Part shown: positions 24,664-36,393 of the stretch, one piece after another
How positions within the stretch are numbered: position 1 is the first letter of the stretch
How the letters are laid out: each line of letters starts with the position of its first letter
Assembly (NCBI GenBank): GCA_015680685.1
Contig: MNCI01025566.1
Location: forward strand, 122,581-167,446
Direction of reading: 5' to 3'
DNA: 44,866 nt
Source of the DNA: Gnetum montanum
Taxonomy: Eukaryota > Streptophyta > Gnetopsida > Gnetales > Gnetaceae
Program-made: the position numbers and the translations under genes
The notes under the pieces: model-generated
What the model saw: the letters and a program-made list of their open reading frames with translations, nothing else
What the model was told of the DNA's origin: nothing
Database searches by the model: none

Positions 24664-27173
24664 GTTCCCAACATTTCCATGCTTGCCATGGGGCCATGCC
24701 TTATAATTTTTTGACTACCAAGTCTTAGGTGCATGATCATTTGGTCATCAACTATAAGAATAATAGCTTCCACTACTAGGGGTAAGGATACTTATAAAGA
24801 ATGTTTTTAAAACATTTAATTATTAATTATTAACTATTATTATTATTAATTAAAGTACATTTAGGGAATGATTACTTTTTGGCATCTATAGTTATAATTA
24901 GTATGACAACTTAATTAATATAAGATATTAATGGAGCTTAAGCTTGACATTTCCGAAGTAGTCTCATAAGGTGTGCTAACTAAGATAGGCCATTATTAGA
25001 AGGTCATCCATTTGGGTAATGGTGAGGTTCGGAATCACCAATATTAGTAGTGCTCCTACTTTCTTGTTGACTATTAGTGTGGGGCGATGCAGCAAGGCTG
25101 CATGCACAGCAGAATGGGGTTTCACCCAAAATTTTGTAGCAAAACTGGTGACCTGTGCCATGGACTAAACTATCGACTTCATGTGATTGGGTTTTGTTGG
25201 GCGCAACATGGAAAATATGCACCGCTCTGTTGTGCAATGGTCATGGTTTGTAGGGCGTAGGTGTGTTCAAAGGCCACATGGTGGTAGCAGGAAAGACGCA
25301 GTAGCTTCTGTGAAGCAATGGTTTCATTCTCTCTGTGCCGGGAGCCGTGAGTACGGGTGAAAGGCCACGATAATCAATAGAAGGTTGGTGTAGGAATTAA
25401 AAAGAAAATGCAGTGGTTGCTGTTGTAGCAAGGAGCTGTTAATGGAGGTTCAATGAAGGTCATTCAAGGTTCATATCTACTATTTCATGGCCTTATCTTT
25501 TGTGGGTGCTCTAGTTTTGGGCAAATCCATCGGCCGAAACAAACCCACCATGAACGCTTTTGATGCCTGGTTCATGTCTGTTTCAGCATGATTGTAAACG
25601 ACCTAGGCACGGTGCCCATGGAGAATCTCATGTAATTATAGCTTCTGGTTAGGACCCTACTCATGTTCCTGGGCATAAAAACTTTCACCTTCATGCTTTG
25701 ATTGCATATCTACAACCGATTTCGGCTTTTGCATTATTCACGGTGGTTTCAACCTTTGGTAACTGCACATTCGCTTTGCTAAATGATAATTTAATGAGCT
25801 TCTGCAAATGTGGTTTTACTCTCTGGCTTATGGGTATGCAGATTTTGCTGGAAAATACTGTAAATGTGCATGCTCTTTCGTCGATAATTTGGGTCACCGG
25901 CAAACTCAGTGGCAGAAATGGTAGAATCAAACACAATTGATTACCTGCTTTTAAAAATGGCTACAGGGTGTCTGAGAATCTATTTCTTGCAAGGGTTACT
26001 CTGTGGCTAGCTATTTTTGTGTTGGGTTTGGTGTCACCAGGCACGATCTCTCTCTACTTGATGTTGTGGAAACTGATCTATTTGAGGGATTTGATTTGTT
26101 TCAAAAGTTGTAGGCTGCTTTCTTTCAGGCAGTTTCCATTGGCCATGCTAAAGAGAATGTTGTCAATCCTTAGCTGTTTTATCCTTGTGGTTTCGAAAGG
26201 TTGGAAAATGTTAGAAATGACTATTCATATGTTAGAAATGAACATCATTCAAGTTATGTTAGAAATACATATTTTGAAGGTCTTGAGGCACCATGTTGGA
26301 CAAGGAGTGTTTGACTTCACCAATGTCTCTTGATGGTTGAAATTTTTAGGAAACCACTCATCATTTGCTCAAAAAGACTTTTAGAGTCAACAGTTATGGC
26401 TTTTGACATAAAAAATGAAACTTTTTGAGAGGTCACCCATCTCGGTATTACTTTAGAACAAACACACTTAATTATGGAATTTTTATCTCATTTGCTACCA
26501 AAACATCAATTTGAATTTCATGTTAGAATTTTCCCTCTTGGAATATTTAACTTTTCTTAGCCAACATCAATTTAAACTTTTCCATTTTTGATGGTTTTTA
26601 AAATTTTCATGAATTGCTAGGAAAATTTTCATCTAACAGCAATTTTTCCAATGGCCAAAGGAGATAGCTTTCTCCAACATGGACAACGCCTATGGGTGCT
26701 AGAAGTGGTAGGTTTTTTTGATGTCAGCAGTGTCCATGGGTGCTAGGGGAGGTGGCTTTTTCTAGGTGTTGATGATGTCCTCGGGTACTAAGGGAGGTGA
26801 TTTGTTTCAGCGCTAGCAATGTCCATGGGTGCTAGAGGATGCAGGCTTTTCCAATGCCAATAGTGTTAGCAGGTGACAAGGGAGAAAGGTTACAAGAATA
26901 TTTCCATTTTTCACTTTACTTTGATTTAGGATAGAAATAAATGTTCATAGCAATAGACAAGGCAACGTTGACCTGATGAAAGATAGCTTCATGTGATTAA
27001 TGTGGTACCATTACGAACTTGAATTTTTTCATGGTGTTACAGGTTTTGTTTTTGTTTTTGTTTTCTTTATTCAATTTTGCACTATTTTCATGGCTACTTT
27101 TTGTGCTAGTAATTCATGATGAGGTTACAAATGCATGAACAACATGAAATTTCAGCACAACTACTAATGATTA
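24664..27173. other. Unassigned region
   Basis: I recognise no gene. AT-rich repeats (TATTATTAT) lie near 24830. The part 25000-25930 is more balanced in composition, with short open frames on both strands (25004-25237 minus, 25698-25940 plus) that match nothing I know. A plus-strand frame at 25968-26333 (121 codons) is hydrophobic at its start and includes three ATGTTAGAAAT repeats. It may be chance. Confidence 0.4.
26675..26880. repeat. Minisatellite-like repeat, four copies of a ~45-55 base unit
   Basis: The core GTCCATGGGTGCTAGGGGA occurs near 26685, 26732, 26787 and 26839 with changes, each followed by a GG and a TTT-rich stretch. It is not open in any frame. Confidence 0.55.
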
Positions 27174-27282
27174 TTGTTGTTCCAAAGATGGGTAGTAGAA
27201 CAAATAATGAGACAGTCATATGAGAATATGAATACGATGGAAAATGGAAAAATACAGAATGATACAATGGAGCTCAAGGAAG
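27174..27282 (+). pseudogene. Possible worn coding segment, left of the solo LTR
   Basis: An open frame rich in Met, Glu, Asn and Gln (for example QSYENMNTMENGKIQND) runs into the solo LTR. The frame resumes in phase at 29556 once the LTR and one GGAAG copy are disregarded, and goes on to about 29980 with only a few stops. The product is unrecognised. It could be an old transposon or host gene, or chance. Confidence 0.25.
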
Positions 27283-28450
27283 TGTTGATGCATAAAAATT
27301 GGACATATCAATGCCTTGAAAAAACTCGTTTGAGGAGACTATTACCTAGGGTGCCTCTTGTATGGGTATAGAAACCTAGGAATAGTCTTAGCTAAAGAGG
27401 GCCATGTGACATTTCATAAAAAAATAAATTAAATTGAAAAGTTGGGAGAATTCAAATTAAATAATTGCTTTGAAATTTAAGACTTCATGAAAACATAGTA
27501 GGTAGTAAGAATGTTTAAATTTTTCCTTGGACCTCTATTGCTACTGTTGGTTCATGTCGTCTCATCATTGTAGATGTCACTACAACTGATATTGCTTGCA
27601 GTTGTTAGGAGAGGGAGAGAGAGGGATCTATTCAGTGTTCACCATCACACGCCTCGCTATTTTCTACCATGTAACCTGTCGTTGGTGACAGAAAACCTAG
27701 GGAGGCTACCTATTGTAACTTTATCATTGCTAAAGAGAGATAAAAAAGAGAGAATCCTATTGTAGTTGCTAGTTTAGATCTACAAAGAAAGGAAGAGAGA
27801 GAGAGATCTGTTCCACTACCAACCACCATTAGGATTCACGATTTTATCCACTACTATTTGCTGGGGAAGGGATGAGAGAGAGAGATGATGCTACTGTCTG
27901 CTTTACGTGTTGCAGACATGTCATTCACAACCTTTATTTCCTAGCATACATGCCATTCTTTCTGCCATGTGCACCGCCAAAGAGAGGAGAGGTTGGCCTT
28001 GATGAGCGAGAAGATGTTCCTAGTGAGAGAGAGGGGAGGCTACAAGTGCTGCCCATCATCTGTCACCATGTCACTACAATTGTTGTTGTGATCGCCATTG
28101 TCACATGCCCTACCAGAGAGGGGAGAGGCTAGTCAGTGATGATATGTTAAAAACAAAAAAACTGCCATATGTTGGATTCCTCTGGAGAGGGGAGTCCCTA
28201 ATAGATGATCCACCTACCATCTATTGATTAGTCCCCCACTATTGCTGAGAGTCCCCTACTTCCTTTGCAATCATTTGCAATGCACCCTACTACTGCAAGA
28301 GAGAGAGGGAAGGAGAGAGAGAAGAAAAAGAGAGGACCCTACTGTAGTCATCAATTCAAATCTATAGAGAAAGGGAGAGAGATATATATATTCTGCTACT
28401 AACCACCTTTACTTTTTGTAGTTCTATTCATTGTTGTTTGCTAGATAAGG

Positions 28451-28481
<31 letters not shown>

Positions 28482-29550
28482 ACACTGCTATCCACTTTAC
28501 TTGCTATAGAGACAACATTCATGGCCTCTGTTTTTTGGCGCACACACCATTCTATCTACCATGTGTGCCGTTGAAGAGAAAAGAGGTTGGACCCTGATGA
28601 GTGAGAGACTAGCGTTAATGTGAGTGAGGCTAGTCCTAGTGAGAGAGAGGAAAGGTTGTAGGTGCTACCCATCATCTACCATCACATTGCCACCATTGTT
28701 GTCACGATCGCCACCATCACATGCCCTGTTGGAGAGGAGAGAGGCTGGCCAATGATGATACATCAAAGAAAAAGAAACTGCCATATGCTAGTTTCCTCTA
28801 GAGAGGGAAGTCCTTGATAGATGATACACCTACCACTTTTTTCTCAATCCTCCATTGGTGTTGAGAGTCTCCTACTTCCCCCCACCCATCAACCATTTGC
28901 TGTGCATCTTGTTGCTGCAAGAGAAATAGGGGAGGTTGCAGGTGCTACCCACCATCTAGCACCATGTTGCCACACTAGAGAGAAAGGAGGCCATCCCCTT
29001 TTGCCCCCATAATGCTCGCTCCCCTGCTTTTATAGCTGCTCATCTAGGTGTTTAAATCCCCATGTCCTACATCAGTTACACCCAACACCCAAACTGTTAC
29101 ACAACTTTCGTAACACCCAAGACCACCACATCATCGATTATGCCACCATGAAACATAGCTCCCGACACCACCTAGATATAACTCCCACAATGTTTTCCAC
29201 CATTATTATTTACCACCAAAATAACTCATGTAATGCACGTAACTCCCAACACCACCACCATCGGTTACGCCACCTCTGTAACCATTACGTAACCCATGTT
29301 CTACACCACCCAGGTTGTTACATCCATGCCATCATGGCATGGCAACTTAACCATCGCCACAAGCTTGCCATGGCAACGTAACCATCACCACAAGCTTGCG
29401 ATGGCAACATAACCATTGCCACAAGCTTGCCATTATGAATCAAGCCCCAAGACATGCCTATATAAATTAACTTTCTTTTTTCTTGGTGCCAAGAGATTAG
29501 ACTTGTTGATCATGACCCCATGCTTAGCATGGGCAATGTTGGAATTAATA
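27283..29550 (-). repeat. Solo LTR of the B1/E4 family
   Basis: The left end TGTTGATGC and the next ~130 bases match the inverted 3' end of the E4 LTR, and 29270-29440 matches the inverted 16800-16930 block. The right end is CATGGGCAATGTTGG plus eight bases, at the same distance as in B1, but the expected CCTCAACA has become AATTAATA. GGAAG lies directly outside on both sides (27278-27282 and 29551-29555). There is no primer site or internal region, so it is a solo LTR. It is longer than the E4 LTR (2268 bp) because of an internal duplication. Confidence 0.75.
27600..28960. repeat. Tandem duplication of ~600 bases inside the solo LTR
   Basis: Unit 1 (about 27640-28230) and unit 2 (about 28230-28850) share many blocks, for example ATCGCC then TCACATGCCCT (28091 and 28707) and ACTGCCATATG (28161 and 28777), a spacing of 616. 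A partial third start is at about 28860-28970 (GAGAGTCTCCTACTTCC and GGTGCTACCCA). Purine runs of GAGA type sit at the unit boundaries (28457-28481), which may have caused the duplication. Confidence 0.65.
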
Positions 29551-31355
29551 GGAAGGAGAGCTCAAATAAATTGTTTGTTTTTTTCAGTCCTCCAAGGACA
29601 ATGACACAACAATGCACAATTTGAAAGAGCAAGCAACAATAGAGGAATTAACAGGAAGGGATTGGGAAGTCAAAAAGCCATTCCTATGGATTAGATAAAC
29701 TCTCCCAAGTGGGGACACAAGTTTTTTTCGTCTACTATTATGTCAATGTGGAATCAATGCACATAATTATTAGGATTAGTTCAAATCCTTGTTCCTACTA
29801 CTAAAAATGAGCTATGATAAAATTGAATTTTGCAACATAATAAAGGCTACTATGATGGTGCATGCACATGAAGGTAGAATGTGCACATTCATGTGGTTTT
29901 GTGTGGTTTTTGTATGGCACACCAAAAATTTCGAAGGGCATAGTAGTGAAATTGTGCATTATGTATGCAATGTGTACTAGAGTTATGGGAAACTAGGTAA
30001 AAATAAAATAGAATGAAAAAATTAATGTTAATTTGGCACTCTTTATTTTAATACTGCTACTTCATGATATTTTATATTCTGCACTTGTTTTTTGACAAAC
30101 TCTCAATGAAAAATCATGGAAAACTAGATTTCAGTTTTCTATGAATGAAGTCCCACCATAGTCTAGACATTAGTGAAAAATGCATAGCCTTTTTTCCTAT
30201 GTGCACCATGACAAGCATTATGAGAAAATATATACTTTAGATCAGCATTGCATTGCAACGCACTGCACTGCCATGTGCATAAGACATAAGTGATGATGAG
30301 AAGGATCATTGATCACAATCTACATTCATTGGCAGAGCTTTCGGTGGTTACTGACAACTAGGATGGCACTGAAATGGTAGCTCTGATGGTGGCAATCACC
30401 ATTTGGCCAGTTTTCAATAACGGATTGGAAAAATTATTGATGGATACAATTCCCATGTTCATGTTTGGAAAGAAGACATTGCTAGCATTGGCGTCAACTA
30501 CATGCCCTCCCCATGGCTTGTGTAGCCTCTAGGTCCCATGGCGTTCAAATTATATATTTATATATATATATAAAGTAGTGTTCCCATGTTTTATTAAACA
30601 AAGTAATTTGTCTTGGTGATTAGCAAGAAAATATTTAAGTGTTTATTTTTGAGGGTTGGGAAGTCATTAGTGCAACTCCAAGCTCCAAAATTTCTTTGAA
30701 ATTCAATATTAAAAATTTAATTATTCCCTAAGGTTGAAATCTATTAAATTTTAATGATGGCATAAATATGGAAAAACATGATATTGGTTGGAATTAGATA
30801 AAATTTGTATTGTTGGAATTGTCTTGATGAGTACTATGCATTGGACATGATTTCAAGGTATGAAAACTAAGTTGGATTTTTAGGAATTTAAAGGACCAAA
30901 TTACCTGATTTTGCTAATTGGACATTCCTATGTTGATGCATAAATGAAATGACGACTTCTAGATGACTTGGATGATTATGAATGATACTAATCCTTTAAT
31001 GCAATGATATAATATTTTTACCTTATGACTTGGCAAGTATAATGTAAGCTTATCCTCTTACATCAAGCTTATACCTTAGGTACTAAGGAGAAGTAAGGTA
31101 TCTCAACATTACCATTGAGTACTAGTTTTCCTATGGGTCTCATGATAATAACCATTATTAATTAGGTAGGGATGAACAAATTTGATTACTAGGTTGACCT
31201 CCTTAAACTTACCACTATCTTTACAAGTGTTAAGTAAGAATAGCTAATACCAAGTTATAGGGGTTAGGTATCTAGGGATAATAAGTTTAAAACAAAGGGA
31301 TTAAGCTAGGATATAGTTACTAGCTTTCTGGAAGGAACTTAATTAATTAACATTT
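29551..31355. other. Unassigned region between the solo LTR and E5
   Basis: The first part (29556-29980) continues the worn frame described at 27174, including a stretch with KATMMVHAHEGRMC. The pyrimidine run and CAG at 29576-29587 would be a plausible splice acceptor. From 30000 to 31355 the DNA is AT-rich, with a TATATA tract at 30548-30572 and no gene that I can see. CATTT at 31351-31355 would be the left target duplication of E5. Confidence 0.4.
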
Positions 31356-32256
31356 TGATGAAGTGTCATTTAGTCAATGCATCGACTAGGCCGTGTATAC
31401 GTGGCTGTGTCGACACGGGCCCATCGACATAGCCTCCCTGTGTCGACGTGGCCTCGTTTATGTAACCACCTATCCCAGCCTATAAATAAGAGGGCCTTCC
31501 ACATCATTTAGACATCTTTTGAGTAGTTGTAGCGAAGCTCTTGCAGTTTGTTCTTGCAGGAGATAGAATATTTTTCAAGTGCCCACAACAGGTGTAAGAA
31601 AAGTGATCAGCTCTTTATTCGAGCGTTGATGTATCTGAGCCCATTGGCGTGACAGTAATAAAGATGAACTATTCAAGCATTCCTTGCAGCATTTGGACTT
31701 AGCTATTTTATGCATTCAATAGTTTAATATGTTTATGCTTTATAAGTTACTTGTTAATTACTTAAGTTTGTGTTATTATAATTTCAATCGCTATTGTTCA
31801 TTCGTAGTTCGTTAAGGCCATAAGTACGACCATCTCGAACGTAACCCAAACACTTGGTAAGCCCAGTGACACTTAATGTTTGGTAATCCAGAAGTGTTAG
31901 GAGATGCTCAGAACGTGCTCAGAAGATGGGACCAGATACTTATGCTAGGAATAGTTGGAATATAAGCTAGGATAATTATAGATTAGATAATAGTTTATTC
32001 CTTACTTTTCATACCTGAATTAGCTGCCAAAAGATAATGAAAAAGATATAAAAATCATTAGCCTTAGTCTCACTTAACCATTGTAACCAGAACATCACAA
32101 GTGAGATTAGGATGACAACGACCATTCTAACCAAAGGTTTCACTGGTTAGAAGTCTGGTGTATGTTAAGTGCTTACAGTATGTAGATTTCGACCGAGTCA
32201 CATGTGAGCACTCGTGATTTGTATGGTTGGACATAGGGGTACCTAGCTGCTCATCA
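31356..32256 (+). repeat. 5' LTR of E5
   Basis: 901 bp from TGATGAAGTG to CTGCTCATCA. The U3 has six or so degenerate units (ATCGACTAGGCC, GTATACGTGGC, GTCGACACGGGCC, ATCGACATAGCC, GTCGACGTGGCC) and then TATAAATA at 31481-31488. Downstream blocks match the E1 and E3 LTRs. The left flank is CATTT. Confidence 0.85.
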
Positions 32257-32257
32257 T

Positions 32258-32275
32258 TGGCGTCATTGTTGGGGA
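32258..32275 (+). promoter_or_regulatory. tRNA-Asp type primer-binding site of E5
   Basis: TGGCGTCATTGTTGGGGA lies one base after the LTR. It differs from the expected tRNA-Asp complement at four positions, all C-to-T or G-to-A. Confidence 0.78.
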
Positions 32276-32422
32276 CTGTTAGTCTTACATGTGTCATCTA
32301 ACCTTAGTAAACTTATCATTCAAGTCATTGGAATGGACCTAGGATAGAAATATTCACGCACGCTAGGCGAATTTAAGTAAATAGTAAGGTACACTGATTA
32401 CATGGACCATCTAACATCCAAC

Positions 32423-34650
32423 ATGTCTTCTCACAGGAGAGAGGTATTTGAACCACCGATGCCACAAGAATGTCAGGTGGTGTACAAACATCCTGATGAA
32501 TATGTCCCTGATTTCACATTCATCCTACATCAGGATGAGCATCTCTGATGGTAGGACATGGAGGGTAGCATCGTGCTACCGCCTGACCGTATATCACAAT
32601 CTGGGCAGATTGGACATCGAGGACCAGGTGGCGGAGTATGTCATGGAGGATCATGACTACCAAGACTATCGTCCGACGAAGGCTCAATGGACAAGAGACT
32701 AGCAGCAGGTGGAGAGATATGAACAGCAGAAGAGGAAAAAATTCAACAACCCCTTATTCTCGCAAGGGCCACAAGACGATGGGGATCCCATCAACATCCA
32801 TACCCATTCGATCAAACTTCCCCTGGGGTAGCAGTTCATCTAGTTAATCATTTAGAATAAACCTCCAAGTGACCACGATCCTCAAGGATATGGAGGGTCA
32901 TGTAGCAAGGCTAGGCTAGATGACCAAGGCCATCATCAGGATATATGGGGAGATCGACGCCGAAGCGGTGGCGATGCCTCTCCTTCTTTTCCATCCTCCC
33001 CCTCTCCTATGCCTTCCTCCAGCTCAGGCTCTAAGCGTAACAGGGGAAGGCAAGAGCAAAAGGACGGTGGTAAATAGGTTCAGAAGGGGCAACATGAAGA
33101 AGCACGTGACCAATCGCATGATGCTTGCTAGCATGAAAGAAGGGGTAGCCGAAATCGTCACAGACATCATGGTTCCCAACAGGACTATGATTCAGACGAG
33201 CTGTTGTTAGCTACTTGGAGCATGCTCCAGATCATAGAGGTAGTTCACATTCCCAATAGGCACATAAAGGATAGCTGGATCAAGCACGTTGATATGAACA
33301 ACATCCCCAGATTTGAAGGGGGATACAACTGTGATCCGTAGACCCACCTGCAGGTGTTCCATGATGCTTGCACCTTGCAAAACATTGATAATGATTGGCA
33401 ATGATTGAAGCTATTCCCTCGCACACTCATCAAAGAAGCTAAACGTTGGTACCAGTCCTTGGAGCTGGAATCAATTAGAAGATGGAGTACGATGCTTGAA
33501 ATCTTCAATGAAAAGTATCAAACATCCTCTAGAGTGGAAAATCTTAGATGGTAGACCCAAGGTTGGAAACAAGGAAATCATGAACCTTTGGATGCAGCCA
33601 TGAGCAAGTACTACACACTATTACATCAGTGCCCTGGTCATGGTTACTCTCAACGGGCACAACTTTGCCACATTATTGATGGGCTTTGTTTTGAAACGCA
33701 AAAGACCCTTGGCGTGTACAACAAGGGACGACTATCGGAGCTAAGGGCCCATCAGTTGTAGTGCCTCATTGAACAAGTGGCCAAGGAGGAAGGAGAACTT
33801 TAGAAAAAGGAGAGTGTAGAAGAATTCAACCGGGACCCTTCCCTCAAAAAAAGGGAGGTCTGATTTTATGATGAGAAGGATGAGTTACCACTAGAAGCAG
33901 CGGTGAATCGGAAGACTTTGCTATTACAAAAGTTTGCATCTAAAATATCAGCAAAGGTAGACAAGATGTGGGTTTCTTTGGACGAGAAATTTCAAAGTAT
34001 AGTGAAAATTGCAGAAGAGTCCAAAGAACAAGATAACGACCGTGATCAGTGTAGGAAGAAGGGAGTTGAACGTGCCCAACATAAGGGTAAGGGAAAAGTT
34101 GCTGTAGTAGAGAAAGTTGCAGACTTTGACACCGAGGAGGACGATGAATGTGGCATATGCCAATATGAACATCCTAAGGGATGTTGTCTTATGGTGGCAC
34201 ACCTTCAAGAGTTTGGAGTGTATGCCTTGAACCCTCATTTAGCGCAATGGCAGACACCCCGAAGGTTGCCTTATCCACAAGGTAATTCCAGGCAGTTCCA
34301 CCACTAGCAACAAGGATATTATCCAAGTGGAATTCCCCCCCAACCGTATGAATACTTCCAATAGTGAAAGCAACCACAAGTGTGGGGGATGCCACCTCCA
34401 AGGCAACAGTACCCTTACAAACAATCAGATCCTTATGGGTACTATGTTCAGCAACCGGTCTCTCTAAGAGACTCTTCCAGTCATGCGGCCTTTCCCAGTT
34501 ATTACCACCCCCTTGAATACTTTTGACATCCATCTCCATCACCCAGGGGGGAAAACCCACATCTCTTCTATCCTCCATCACCTTCTTCTGCCACTCCTCC
34601 ATAATAGCCCACTCAGTTGCCACCTGCTCCATTAATGCAGGGGAAAATAT
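32423..34650 (+). pseudogene. E5 gag, decayed
   Basis: The start is the ATG at 32423 (MSSHRREVFEPP), followed by a block with KHPDEYVPDFTF. The N-terminal segment with AEYV and QDYRPTKAQW is shared with E2. The Gag core (about 33300-33760) has RFEGGYNCDP, AKRWYQSLELESIRRWSTM and EPLDAAMSKYYTLLHQCPG, also close to E2. A C-terminal part with a Lys-rich stretch, CGICQYEHPKGCC (possible metal-binding cluster, not a standard knuckle) and then a Pro/Gln-rich tail leads to protease. Frameshifts occur in the first 700 bases and before protease. Most stops are TAG or TGA. Confidence 0.75.
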
Positions 34651-34671
34651 TGCCATAGCCACAAAAACGAA

Positions 34672-35484
34672 ATGCTACGAGGGCTGTTAACTTACAACCG
34701 GCACCTTGGTCGAGTGGACTGGAACCCAAGCCACGAAAATGTCCTTTTTTTCTGGCCCAATAATCTGAACACACCCTCATCCACACCTATGGCTAGTGCC
34801 TCCAAACCTGCCAACACCTCTACCATCATACCGCCCGAGAAGCCCTCCATCTTGCCACACTCCAACGTCCAGACAGTCATGCTCACACATGCAGTGATCG
34901 ACTGGATCAAAGTAAGTTCTCTTCCCCAGAAATTGATAGATCTGGGAAGCCCCCTCATCTATCTTCAAGTGGCAGGGAACGAGCCATGAAAAGCTCTTCT
35001 AGACTTGGCGTCAAGGCTCAATTTGATATCTCATGATATGTACAAGAATTGGAACTTGCCCCCGCTAAAGAAGAGCAACATCCAGCTCGAGTTAGCATAA
35101 CATTCCATCACCGTTCTGTTGGGTTTGGTGGAGGACATTGTGACCACTGTTTGTGGGTGGTCCTACCCTGCTGATTTCTTGGTCATTCGTGTAGAGAACT
35201 GTAAGGGGAACTTCCCAATCATCATGGGAAGAGCCTGGCTAAGCATGGTGGACGCACGACTAGGACTCTGAGATCTATCCTTGGAAATTTCAAAGGAAAA
35301 TCCTTTCAAAAAGATCGAGAAGAAAAGAGTTCCATGCATCACGTACAGTGACTCAGGGTGCAACTGTGTGCAGCAGTTATGGTCCGCTAAACGGATATCC
35401 ATTCATGCATGTAGTCGGTGTACTGAGGAATCACCTATTCAACAGTGCCTGTACCCAATAGCCACTAACCAAGAGGGCACCTAG
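34672..35484 (+). pseudogene. E5 aspartic protease, active site altered
   Basis: The region reads VIDWIKVSSLPQKLIDLGSP then, after a stop, LLDLASRLNLISHDMY. E2 has LLDSGSRVNLIS at this place, so the catalytic Asp is present but the following Ser-Gly has become Leu-Ala. The second block GNFPIIMGRAWLSMVD is well kept. This protease is not expected to work. The linker to RT continues at 35484. Confidence 0.72.
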
Positions 35485-35625
35485 TGGCTGACAACTGATC
35501 CTAATAGTAGCACATTGTGCATGGAATTGTTTGAGGGGCTAGTGTAAGTCTATGTTGAAAGCACGGATGAGATGGAAGTGGTTCATCAATAGGTCTCCAC
35601 TGTTGATGACCAAGATGACTAGGGA

Positions 35626-36393
35626 ATGCTACAAATCCCTAAGAGCTTCAAACAAGAGCCCTTGGAGCTAAAGTCTTTATTAGCTCACTTGGAATATGCA
35701 TTCTTGCAAAATGGAAAGTCGGTAATTATCAATGCTGCTCTTGCTCCTGAACAAAAAAAGAAATTGCTGGAGATGATAAAAAAATGGGTTACTGCATTTG
35801 CATGGTCATATCTTGAGTTGACTGGAGTTGATCCCAGGGTCTGCCAGCATCAGATCTACCTTGAACCTTCCATGAAGCCACGACGATAGCCACAAAGACA
35901 TTTGAATCCTAAATTGAAGCATATAATAAAAGATGAAATCGAACAATTGCTCAAGGCAGGATTCATCTATTTTGTCGCTGATAGAGAATGGGTTAGCCCG
36001 CTCATTATTATGCCCAAGAAAGATGGTAAGTGGAGGGTTTGTATTGATTTCCAGTTGCTGAATATGGCAACCTTCAAAGACCACTTCCCACTCCCATTTT
36101 TGGACTAGGTGTTGGACACCATCACAGGACATTGTTACTACAACTTTTTGGATGGTTATAGTGGTTATAACCAAATCCAAATAGCACCAGAGGACCAGGC
36201 CAAAACAATGTTCACAAGTCCATGGGGGACTTTTGCATATAAGAAGATGCCCTTTAACCTATGCAATGTGCCTGCGACATTCCAACGTCTTGTCCTAAGC
36301 ATCTTCCAACAAAAAATCGGCAATGGTGTAGAAGTCTTCATGGATGAATTCTCTACCTATGGGGCCCATTTTAGCAAGCCTTGGACCATCTAG
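35626..36393 (+). pseudogene. E5 reverse transcriptase domain
   Basis: The order of motifs is that of gypsy RT: a pre-RT segment with CQHQIYLEPSMKP, then EIEQLLKAGFI, SPLIIMPKKDGKWRVCIDF, FLDGYSGYNQIQIAPEDQ, TSPWGTFAYKKMPFNLCN and VFMDEFSTYG. The catalytic pair of the last motif should be Asp-Asp. Here it is Asp-Glu (36343-36348), which should abolish or cripple activity. Stops are TAG at 35887-35889 (between R and P) and TAG before VLDTI (36106-36108). A frameshift near 36378 moves the frame by one before RNase H. Confidence 0.85.

Noticed and set aside
24664-24710. Possible start of another B1/E4-type LTR (TGTTCCCAACA, then CATGCTTGCCATGG)
   Set aside because: Similarity covers only about 30 bases, and no LTR body, partner or target duplication follows.
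25004-25237. Minus-strand frames with a faint likeness to a copia Gag zinc-knuckle region (KPHSAVHAALLHR)
   Set aside because: The Cys residues of the knuckle are absent and nothing around it supports copia gag, so the likeness is too weak.
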